Below the pieces are notes generated by a model that was not told where the DNA came from, ran no database searches, and saw only the letters and a program-made list of their open reading frames with translations. A DNA stretch of 6,349 nt from Dehalococcoidia bacterium (GTDB lineage Bacteria > Chloroflexota > Dehalococcoidia > Dehalococcoidales > RBG-16-60-22), in the NCBI GenBank assembly GCA_004375725.1, contig SOKS01000025.1:1-6349 (forward strand). The letters are read 5' to 3'. How positions within the stretch are numbered: position 1 is the first letter of the stretch; each line of letters begins with the position of its first letter. The translations under genes and the position numbers were made by a program. Below are positions 1-6,075 of the stretch, in pieces.

Positions 1-907
1 CATCATGGCGCAAATCCGGCGGGATGGGGCACTGTTCGCATTTCTCGTTACAGGGCTCGACATGAATCGTCACACTTGCCTGCTGTAGCCTCCTCTTGAT
101 ATCCTGCTCCAGATGATCGCACATGCTATGGGCATCTTCCAGGCTGGTTCCCTTCGGCATGACCAGGTGCAGGTCAACGTAACGCTGACTTCCCGCCTTT
201 CGCGTGCGGAGCTCGTGATAGTCAACCAGCTCACCAACGTGCTCCATAATAGCGGCTCTGACGACGTTCTCCTCGGCTTCAGGCAACCTGACGTCAACCA
301 GCCCGCCAAATGACCTCCTCAATACTTCATAAGCCGATTTGAAAATAATTAACGAAACCAGCAGCGCAATTATCGGGTCAATGACGGCGAGGCCGGTGAA
401 ACGGATGACCACTAGCCCCACCAGTACCCCTGCCGCAGAATAAACATCAGCCGCGATATTACGCGCATTGGCCTCAATTGCCACCGAATCGGTGGCCTTG
501 GCTACTTTAAGCAGGTACTTTGACAGGAAAACGCTGACAATAATGGAAACCAGCATCGCTCCAATACCGGCTTCCGTCAATTCAAGGATTGTCCCGGTGA
601 TGATCCGGCGTATCGCTGAATATACAATCAGGCCACCGGCGGCAAAAATCAGTACCGATTGCACCACGGCCGCTATATTTTCCGCCTTGCCATGGCCAAA
701 CGGGTGCTCTTCATCAGCGGGTTTGGTAGCGACCACAACGGCCAGAAAGGTAATCGTGATGGCAAACAAATCGAGAAAACTGTCCGCCGCCTGGGCCAGG
801 ACGCTGATGCTCCCCGTGATGACTCCCGCCACCACCTTGAACACTATCAGCCCGATGACTACACCCAGAGAAAGCTTGGCAGCGCCGCTTCTGCTGGCAA
901 ACATCAT
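1..907 (-). CDS. Cation diffusion facilitator (CDF) metal exporter, 3' end cut by window edge
   Basis: This gene encodes an inner-membrane divalent-metal/proton antiporter of the CDF (YiiP/FieF-like) family. The reading frame is open for 302 codons from the first ATG and leaves the window without a stop, so the extreme C-terminus is missing. Visible family features are a TM2 metal site with D42 and D46 (motif ADSFLD), the cytoplasmic loop motif DEEHPFGHGKAE at about 65-76 (site-B-like D65, H68, H72), and TM5 with N150 and D154. A cytoplasmic ferredoxin-like domain starts near residue 205 and ends in a cysteine cluster C286, C290, C293. N150 replaces the His usual in zinc exporters, so the metal cannot be assigned. 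Two ATGs are adjacent (905-907 and 902-904). AAGGA directly abuts the first and lies 3 nt before the second, so the start is uncertain by one codon. The gene starts 7 bp after the secF stop, as the last visible member of the operon. The family call is secure; the substrate is not. Confidence 0.93.
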   Translation of the reverse strand, partial: MMFASRSGAAKLSLGVVIGLIVFKVVAGVITGSISVLAQAADSFLDLFAITITFLAVVVATKPADEEHPFGHGKAENIAAVVQSVLIFAAGGLIVYSAIRRIITGTILELTEAGIGAMLVSIIVSVFLSKYLLKVAKATDSVAIEANARNIAADVYSAAGVLVGLVVIRFTGLAVIDPIIALLVSLIIFKSAYEVLRRSFGGLVDVRLPEAEENVVRAAIMEHVGELVDYHELRTRKAGSQRYVDLHLVMPKGTSLEDAHSMCDHLEQDIKRRLQQASVTIHVEPCNEKCEQCPIPPDLRHD

Positions 908-914
908 TCCTTAC

Positions 915-1838
915 CTATTTTACGGCTTTTACCCGCGCGAAAGGCAGCCAGCTGATGAATCGTCCCCACTCTTTCTTGTCCCAGACCACCAGCAGCGTGG
1001 GGGCAATGCAGATGGAACTGAATGTTCCGGCAATGATGCCGATTATGAGGACAGCGACCAGATTCTGAATGGTGGCGCCGACAAAGAATAGCAGCGCCAG
1101 GACGACAACAAGCGTGGTGAGGCTGGTATTTACCGAGCGGCCGAGCGTTTCCACCAGGCTGTTATTGACCACGGTTTCAAAGTTGGCGTTTATGTCCAGT
1201 CGTATATTTTCCCGTATCCGGTCAAAGATGACCACCGTGTTGTTCACGCTGTAGCCGATCACCGCCAGAATGCCGGTGATGAACATCATGTTGACCTGCC
1301 AGTTTAATATGCCCCCGAGTATGGAGAAAACTCCCAGGGCCACCACTGCATCGTGGGTAAGGGCGATAATGGCACAGGTACCGTAGTGGAATGGCTTGGG
1401 CATGCGGCGGAACGCCCAGGTGACGTAGAACAGTATGCCCAACGCCGCTATCGCCACGGCGATAACCGCCGTCCGCACCGTCTCGGTAGCAATCAGGGGG
1501 GACACCGAGGAGAATTCCGGCTCGGTGAGATTGCCAAACCTGGCTTCAAGTCCGGCTTCCATCTCTGCCTTGCTCTCTGCGCTTAATTCCTCGGTACGTA
1601 TCAGGTAGTCACCAGCACCGGTGCGCTGGATAATCACGTTATCGTAACCCAGGTCAACCAGCGCCTCCTTCAGTTCGCCCTGCGCCACATCCTGTTCAAA
1701 GTCAACGGTAAGCAGCGAGCCGCTGCTGAACTCAATGCCCATTTTCAGACCAAAGGTCAGCAGGGATATAATCCCGATGAGGATAACCACTGCCGAGATC
1801 AGAAAGAACCGAAACCTTTTGCCGACAAGGTCAAACAT
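915..1838 (-). CDS. secF: Protein translocase subunit SecF
   Basis: SecF pairs with SecD in the inner membrane and uses the proton gradient to help preproteins complete export through SecYEG. The 307 aa product has the expected layout: TM1 at about 9-29, a hallmark GIEFSSGS at 34-41, an extracytoplasmic P4 domain to about 120, and five further TM segments. It also has the family H162-D163 pair, the TM motif GYSVNNTVVIFDRIREN at 195-211, and a conserved Arg at R234 (TLGR). Two positions are unusual. The Asp that precedes the TVV stretch in most SecF (E. coli D213) is N200 here, and the hallmark reads GIEFSSGS where GLDFTGG is typical. The counterpart of E. coli R247 is kept. The start codon lies inside the end of secD (8 bp overlap, ATGTTTGA), which points to translational coupling and fixes the start. 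Length is close to that of other SecF proteins. Confidence 0.97.
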   Translation of the reverse strand: MFDLVGKRFRFFLISAVVILIGIISLLTFGLKMGIEFSSGSLLTVDFEQDVAQGELKEALVDLGYDNVIIQRTGAGDYLIRTEELSAESKAEMEAGLEARFGNLTEPEFSSVSPLIATETVRTAVIAVAIAALGILFYVTWAFRRMPKPFHYGTCAIIALTHDAVVALGVFSILGGILNWQVNMMFITGILAVIGYSVNNTVVIFDRIRENIRLDINANFETVVNNSLVETLGRSVNTSLTTLVVVLALLFFVGATIQNLVAVLIIGIIAGTFSSICIAPTLLVVWDKKEWGRFISWLPFARVKAVK

Positions 1839-3150
1839 TTCTTTTACCCACCGATACGCTGAATAGACGCGTCCGCTTCGACAGCGGACCGCCGACGAAC
1901 ATGCGCAATAACGTGCGGGTGACCACGATAGCGGAGAACATGCTCACCGCAACACCTATACCCAATGTAACCGCAAAACCTTTTACCGCTGCCCCGCCAA
2001 CGATGCTATTTCCCACCCAGAACAGAATAATACATACAATGAAAGTCGTGATATTACTGTCCCGGATGGCATTCCAGGCGCGGTTGAAACCAGCTTCGAT
2101 AGCTGCCCCGAGCGTGCGACCAGTGCGTATTTCCTCCTTCATCCGCTCAAAAATGAGCACGTTGGCGTCCACTGCCATGCCAATCGACAGGACAAATCCG
2201 CCAAGCCCGGCCAATGTTAGAACAACGCCAAATAACTTAAATACGGCTAACACAACAACGCCGTAGAATACTAGGGCCAGGCTGGCCAAAACACCGGACA
2301 CACGGTAGTAGGCAATCATGAAGAGCAACACCAGAAGGATGCCGATGATGCCCGCCTTCACGCTCATATCAATAAAATCGGCACCCAGAATGGGGGAGAC
2401 GGTCTGGTCAAATATCGGTATCAGCGGCAGCGGTATGCGCCCGGCATTGAGCAGTTGGGACAGTTCCAGCGCTTCATTCAAACTCAGGCCTTCAATCTGC
2501 CCGCTTTCGGAAATTACGGAGCGGATAATCGGGGCAATTGGCACGCCATCATCCCCGAGCAGGGGCTCCCCGCTCAGGTAAATGCCCAGCGGCTCCCCGA
2601 TAAGTCGACCGGTAATTTCCTCCGATAGCTTCTGCCCCTCTTTATTCCACTCGAAAATAAGCAGCACCTCGCCGAATTCACCAGTTCTGGCATAGGTATT
2701 CTCCCTGAAGTACGAGCTGTTTAGTTCCTTTTCCTGTCCGCCGATGACGGCCGTCACCGGTATCCATTCCTCCTCCCCGTCCTTGATTTTCAGCTCGCGG
2801 AACTCAATGAGCGCCGTCTGGCCAATGAGCTTCTTGGCCTTGTCGGCCTCACTGATGCCCGGCAGCTCCACCAGGATACGGTCGGTGCCCTGCTTCTGGA
2901 TCATCGGCTCGGCTACCCCGAGGATATTGATTCTGCGCTCGATGACGGCAACGGCACCGTCAATGGCCTCATCCTCTGTTCCCGGCTCAATATCCGAGAA
3001 ATCGGCCTGATAGACCATATGGATGCCGCCCTGCAGGTCAAGGCCCAGGCGCATTGCCTCCCTACCCCACAGTGGATAGACGAGGGCAATAATGGCAAAG
3101 GCAAAGAGGGCCATGACTATGGACAGAGTAACCAGGTTTCTCGTGGTCAT
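1831..3150 (-). CDS. secD: Protein translocase subunit SecD (short form)
   Basis: SecD is the larger partner of SecF in the proton-powered Sec accessory complex. The 439 aa protein has TM1 at about 5-27 and then the hallmark GLDLQGGIHMVYQAD at 36-50. The P1 region includes the conserved stretch VIERRINILGVAEP at 69-82 and VELPGI at 94-99. The second half is a bundle of five TM segments from about 264 to 412. The TM motif GMAVDANVLIFER at 324-336 contains D328, which matches the essential E. coli D519, so the SecD half of the proton path is intact. The protein is much shorter than E. coli SecD (615 aa), mainly because the periplasmic P1 region is reduced; such short SecD proteins are normal outside Proteobacteria. 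The ATG lies 12 bp after the upstream gene's stop and has no convincing Shine-Dalgarno, with only a GAG a few bases upstream, so re-initiation is likely. It overlaps secF by 8 bp. Confidence 0.97.
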   Translation of the reverse strand: MTTRNLVTLSIVMALFAFAIIALVYPLWGREAMRLGLDLQGGIHMVYQADFSDIEPGTEDEAIDGAVAVIERRINILGVAEPMIQKQGTDRILVELPGISEADKAKKLIGQTALIEFRELKIKDGEEEWIPVTAVIGGQEKELNSSYFRENTYARTGEFGEVLLIFEWNKEGQKLSEEITGRLIGEPLGIYLSGEPLLGDDGVPIAPIIRSVISESGQIEGLSLNEALELSQLLNAGRIPLPLIPIFDQTVSPILGADFIDMSVKAGIIGILLVLLFMIAYYRVSGVLASLALVFYGVVVLAVFKLFGVVLTLAGLGGFVLSIGMAVDANVLIFERMKEEIRTGRTLGAAIEAGFNRAWNAIRDSNITTFIVCIILFWVGNSIVGGAAVKGFAVTLGIGVAVSMFSAIVVTRTLLRMFVGGPLSKRTRLFSVSVGKRNV

Positions 3151-3162
3151 TGTCTCGAAACG

Positions 3163-4677
3163 CTACATGTCCTTTCGACAAGGGATTTTTAAAGTATGCC
3201 CGATATATTTCAAAGCTTCCTCTCTCGTGGTCACTTCCCCCGCCGCCTGTGCCTCACGCACCGCCTCAAGTATTTCCGCAAAGCGCGGCCCCGGACTCAG
3301 GCCGAAAAGATTGATTAAATCGTGACCATCCATGAGTTTCGGCGGCACCGTCAGCTTTTCTTCCTCCGCACGTCTGGCCAGTACGTAAGCCATAACCTCT
3401 GCGTGCTCGCGCCAGTGAGCCAGGTCCAGATGCTTTCCCCTCGTCGCCAGATGGTCGGCCAGGCTGAAAAAAAGGATATCAATCCCCGCCTCTCCGGTAT
3501 CGCGGAAGTAGCGGTAAATCGCCCGGCTGGTCGGCAATCCCTCGTGGCTCATCTGCGTTGGTCGGAGGTGATACTTTACTATTACCTCTACCAGCCTTAT
3601 CTCCCTGGTACTGAACCTCAGCCTCTCCATAATATCAGTCGCCGCAAGGGCGCCCTCCGTGGCATGACCGAGAAAACGCATCCGGCCATTCTCCTCAACC
3701 GTTTTGGTCTGCGGCTTGGCGATATCGTGCAGCAGCGCCGCCAGTCGCAGCAGCGACCTTCTCGTACTTCCGTGGCCGACCTCGTGCGAAAAGTGCTGCG
3801 CCAGTGCCTCCGACCAGGGAACGGCTGCCAGTACTTCCCTGTTGCCGTATTCCCAGTCTCCTTCCCGCAGTAAAAAATCGACCGCCTTCACCGTACGCAA
3901 CGAGTGCTCAAAGACATCCCAGTAATGCTCCCGGGGCTGTGTCACCCCTTTAGTCTGAGCCAGTTCGGGGAATATATTTCCTAGCAGCCCCAGTTCCTCA
4001 AGATAATCGATGTGCTGACCACTGTGCGGTAAAGCCAGCAGCCGGAGCAATTCTCCCCTTACCCGCTCCCCGGCCACGCTATCAATAAGATGGGCATAGC
4101 GCCGGGCGAGCATCTCCGTATCTTCATGTATTTTGAAAGCAAGCTCCGCCGCCAGACGAACCGCCCGCAACAGGCGAACCGGGTCTTCGGCAAAGGCCGA
4201 CTCATTTACCACCCTTATAACGCCACGGCTGAGGTCATCCTGCCCATGGAACGGGTCGATGAGCGCTGGCGACTGCGGATGACTTATTAGTTCTTCCAGT
4301 CCTATCGCCATCGCATCTATGGTAAAGTCGCGCCGCGCCAGGTCCCGCTCAATGTCGGCCTCAATCGTAGAAAAATCGAGCTCCCACTTTCTATCCGCAA
4401 TGGTGAGCACTACCCTGCCCACCCTGTTCTCTTCGTCAAGAGGGATGTATTTGCCCCCCAGTTCGTCCGCTATTTCGGCAGCCACTTCGAGCGCATTGCG
4501 AGCCACGGCAAGGTCGATATCTTCCACCTCGCGCCCGAGCAGCAGGTCTCGCACCATGCCACCGGTGAGATACGCGGTTATCCCCTGGCCAGCAAGGTGC
4601 TGATGAATTCGTTTCAGTAAGGACAGGGTATCTGAGGCAATAGATATTTTCACTGCCAACGCCATCGAAGAGTACAT
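3163..4677 (-). CDS. CCA tRNA nucleotidyltransferase / poly(A) polymerase family protein with HD domain
   Basis: This 504 aa protein belongs to the class II nucleotidyltransferases that add or repair the CCA end of tRNA or add poly(A) tails. The catalytic head is clear: TGGMVRD at 38-44, the metal-binding pair D53 and D55 (DIDLAV), a likely third carboxylate at D101 (ELDFSTI), RRDFTIDAMA at 115-124, and the nucleotide-recognition motif EDPVRLLRAVRLAA at 164-177. A helical region leads into an HD-type phosphohydrolase domain with H257, H317-D318 (LLHDIAKP), H338 and D408 as probable metal ligands. The C-terminus has a family-typical block, DGHDLINLFGLSPGP, at 450-464. Motifs alone do not separate CCA addition from poly(A) addition, so no symbol is given. 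It is the first gene of the minus-strand operon, 12 bp before secD. The first ATG has no Shine-Dalgarno but sits 7 nt after a good -10 box. An internal Met5 also lacks one, so the first ATG is preferred. Confidence 0.92.
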   Translation of the reverse strand: MYSSMALAVKISIASDTLSLLKRIHQHLAGQGITAYLTGGMVRDLLLGREVEDIDLAVARNALEVAAEIADELGGKYIPLDEENRVGRVVLTIADRKWELDFSTIEADIERDLARRDFTIDAMAIGLEELISHPQSPALIDPFHGQDDLSRGVIRVVNESAFAEDPVRLLRAVRLAAELAFKIHEDTEMLARRYAHLIDSVAGERVRGELLRLLALPHSGQHIDYLEELGLLGNIFPELAQTKGVTQPREHYWDVFEHSLRTVKAVDFLLREGDWEYGNREVLAAVPWSEALAQHFSHEVGHGSTRRSLLRLAALLHDIAKPQTKTVEENGRMRFLGHATEGALAATDIMERLRFSTREIRLVEVIVKYHLRPTQMSHEGLPTSRAIYRYFRDTGEAGIDILFFSLADHLATRGKHLDLAHWREHAEVMAYVLARRAEEEKLTVPPKLMDGHDLINLFGLSPGPRFAEILEAVREAQAAGEVTTREEALKYIGHTLKIPCRKDM

Positions 4678-4684
4678 CTGTTAA

Positions 4685-4713
4685 ACTATACTGGAAGCAG
4701 CGTATTTTATCAA
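4685..4713 (-). promoter_or_regulatory. Predicted sigma70 promoter for the nucleotidyltransferase-secDF-CDF operon
   Basis: On the minus strand there is a -35 box TTGATA (4708-4713) and a -10 box TATAGT (4685-4690), each one base from consensus, with the optimal 17 bp spacer. The -10 box ends 7 nt before the ATG of the nucleotidyltransferase gene, so transcription should begin at or next to the A of that ATG. This implies a leaderless mRNA if the first ATG is the true start. It is a sequence prediction only. Confidence 0.65.
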
Positions 4714-4724
4714 GTCTGGCTCGC

Positions 4725-4741
4725 TTGACGCTAGCTGTCAA
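4725..4741. repeat. Inverted repeat in divergent intergenic region, candidate operator
   Basis: The arms TTGAC (4725-4729) and GTCAA (4737-4741) are perfect complements around a 7 nt centre, GCTAGCT, which itself contains the palindrome GCTAGC. The 17 bp element overlaps the -35 box of the rightward promoter and lies 11 bp upstream of the -35 box of the leftward promoter. That suits binding by a dimeric regulator acting on one or both operons. No regulator gene is in the window, and one short palindrome can arise by chance. Confidence 0.4.
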
Positions 4742-4754
4742 AGTTGGTTAAGAT
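4725..4754 (+). promoter_or_regulatory. Predicted weaker promoter for the MFS-sirtuin operon
   Basis: On the plus strand TTGACG (4725-4730) is a 5/6 match to a -35 box, and TAAGAT (4749-4754) a 4/6 match to a -10 box, with an 18 bp spacer. The -10 box ends 6 nt before the ATG at 4761, again suggesting a leaderless or nearly leaderless transcript. An AGG 3 nt before the ATG is too close to be a good Shine-Dalgarno. The -35 box is the left arm of an inverted repeat, so this promoter is the one more likely to be regulated there. Confidence 0.4.
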
Positions 4755-4760
4755 AGGCCA

Positions 4761-6065
4761 ATGGTAGCCAAGCGCTCCGGGCTTTCTTATGCGTGGGTCA
4801 TCGTGGGCATCGTCATCATCGGCATGACGCTCATCTATGGCATCAGGCATTCCTTCTCCGTCTTTTTCCCGTCTATTCTGGAGGAATTCGGCTGGAATCG
4901 CGGCAGCACTGCCTTCATGCTTTCGCTGAACCTGCTCGTCTATGGTTTTCTGGCGCCTATCACCGGCAGCCTTGGAGACCGCTGGAAGCCACATCGTATC
5001 ATGCCCATCGGCCTCATCATTCTGGGCCTGGCCACGATGGGCTGCGCCTTTGCCCAGGAACTGTGGCATTTCTATTTGCTTCTCGGCTTTATAGCGCCAA
5101 TCGGAATGGCCTGTGCCGGCTGGCCGCTGCTGGCCCCGGCGCTGGCCAACTGGTTTGCCCGGAAGCGAGGCCTGGCCATGGGACTGGCACAGATAGGGGC
5201 TGGCCTCAGTTTCACCTACGGCTTGTACGCCGAGTTCGCCATATTGCAGCTGGGCTGGCGCCACGCCTACTTTGTGCTGGCGGGCACGCTCTGGGTAATA
5301 CTCCTGCCGCTTTACTTCCTCTTCTTCCACTTCCGCCCGGAAGACAAGGGATTGAAACCATACGGAGCGGAGGAACTGGTAATAGCCAGGAGTGAATCAC
5401 CCGAATCGTCTGCGACCAACCACGCCATATCATGTGACTGGACACTGCGGCAAGCGCTGGGCACCTATCAGCTCTGGATGCTGATGCTGGCTTACTTCCT
5501 GTTCTGGGGCATCGGTACCTATCTGGTTATCGCCCACCAGGTTAAATTTGCGGAAGACGTTGGCTACAGCAGCACCTTTGCCGTCTCTATCTTTGCCCTA
5601 TATGGCTTCAGCCTGATCGGGGGACAGCTTTCTTGCGGCATATCAGACCGTATCGGCCGCGAGGTGACGATTACGTTCGCCAGCGCGCTGATGATTATCG
5701 CGCTGATAGCGCTGGTTTCAGTAAAGGACTCTTCCCAGCCGTGGCTGCTATATGTCTACGCTATATGCTTTGGCTACGGAGGCGGCTTTTTTACGCCCAC
5801 CTTGACCGCCGGCGCGGCCGATATCTTTCACGGGAAGCACTTTGGCGCCATTGCCGGCATACTGCTCACCGGCATGGGAATCGGGGGAGTGATTGGGCCG
5901 TGGCTGGGCGGCTATATATACGACGTCACCGGAAGCTACACCAGCGCCTTTTCCCTCTGTATGGCAGCCTTCTTTCTCGCCTGTACCGCGTTCTGGATTG
6001 CCGCACCCAAGAATGCAGCTAAATTAAACGCGCGGAGAATGAAAAGACCAACACCATCTGGTTAG
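4761..6065 (+). CDS. MFS transporter, oxalate/formate antiporter / monocarboxylate-transporter-like
   Basis: This 434 aa inner-membrane protein has the two six-helix halves of the major facilitator superfamily. Hydrophobic segments lie at about 10-32, 49-72, 81-98, 103-126, 137-158 and 168-190. After a polar cytoplasmic loop (about 191-232) the second set lies at about 236-260, 272-295, 302-320, 326-350, 361-385 and 394-415. The loop 2-3 motif is GSLGDRWKPHR (69-79), and the equivalent in the second half is CGISDRIGR (292-300). The opening YAWVIVGIVIIGMTLIYG, the stretch FFPSILEEFGWNRG (35-48) and RKRGLAMGLAQIGAGLS (134-150) resemble the oxalate/formate antiporter and monocarboxylate-porter group. 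A small organic acid is therefore the best guess for the substrate, but no residue proves it, and drug or sugar efflux is not excluded. The gene heads the rightward operon, with a sirtuin gene 10 bp downstream. The ATG follows a possible promoter by 6 nt and lacks a clear Shine-Dalgarno. Confidence 0.9.
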   Translation: MVAKRSGLSYAWVIVGIVIIGMTLIYGIRHSFSVFFPSILEEFGWNRGSTAFMLSLNLLVYGFLAPITGSLGDRWKPHRIMPIGLIILGLATMGCAFAQELWHFYLLLGFIAPIGMACAGWPLLAPALANWFARKRGLAMGLAQIGAGLSFTYGLYAEFAILQLGWRHAYFVLAGTLWVILLPLYFLFFHFRPEDKGLKPYGAEELVIARSESPESSATNHAISCDWTLRQALGTYQLWMLMLAYFLFWGIGTYLVIAHQVKFAEDVGYSSTFAVSIFALYGFSLIGGQLSCGISDRIGREVTITFASALMIIALIALVSVKDSSQPWLLYVYAICFGYGGGFFTPTLTAGAADIFHGKHFGAIAGILLTGMGIGGVIGPWLGGYIYDVTGSYTSAFSLCMAAFFLACTAFWIAAPKNAAKLNARRMKRPTPSG

Positions 6066-6075
6066 CGTTACGGCC

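Noticed and set aside
468..1091. A 207-codon plus-strand open frame opposite the CDF gene and the end of secF
   Set aside because: It lies antisense to two well-supported genes with clear family motifs, has low-complexity composition (many Ser, Thr, Arg, Ala), and shows no recognisable domain.
3165..3178. AAAGGA near the end of the nucleotidyltransferase gene as the Shine-Dalgarno for secD
   Set aside because: It is over 20 nt from the secD ATG. The ATG just after it is the last codon of the upstream gene and is followed at once by TAG.
3322..3873. A 183-codon plus-strand open frame opposite the nucleotidyltransferase gene
   Set aside because: It is antisense to the HD domain of a complete gene with conserved catalytic residues, and has no recognisable domain or ribosome site.
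4704..4741. A perfect TTGACA on the minus strand (4736-4741) with TAAAAT (4704-4709) as an alternative leftward promoter
   Set aside because: The spacer would be 26 bp, far too long. The TTGATA/TATAGT pair has the optimal 17 bp.
4731..5330. A 199-codon minus-strand open frame opposite the start of the MFS gene
   Set aside because: Its composition (many Gln, Arg, Glu, Asp, His) is what reading the reverse of a membrane-protein gene gives, and it shows no motif. The plus-strand MFS frame is convincing over the same bases.
6066..6075. A terminator or promoter between the MFS and sirtuin genes
   Set aside because: The gap is only 10 bp, with no room for a hairpin, T-run or promoter; co-transcription is simpler.
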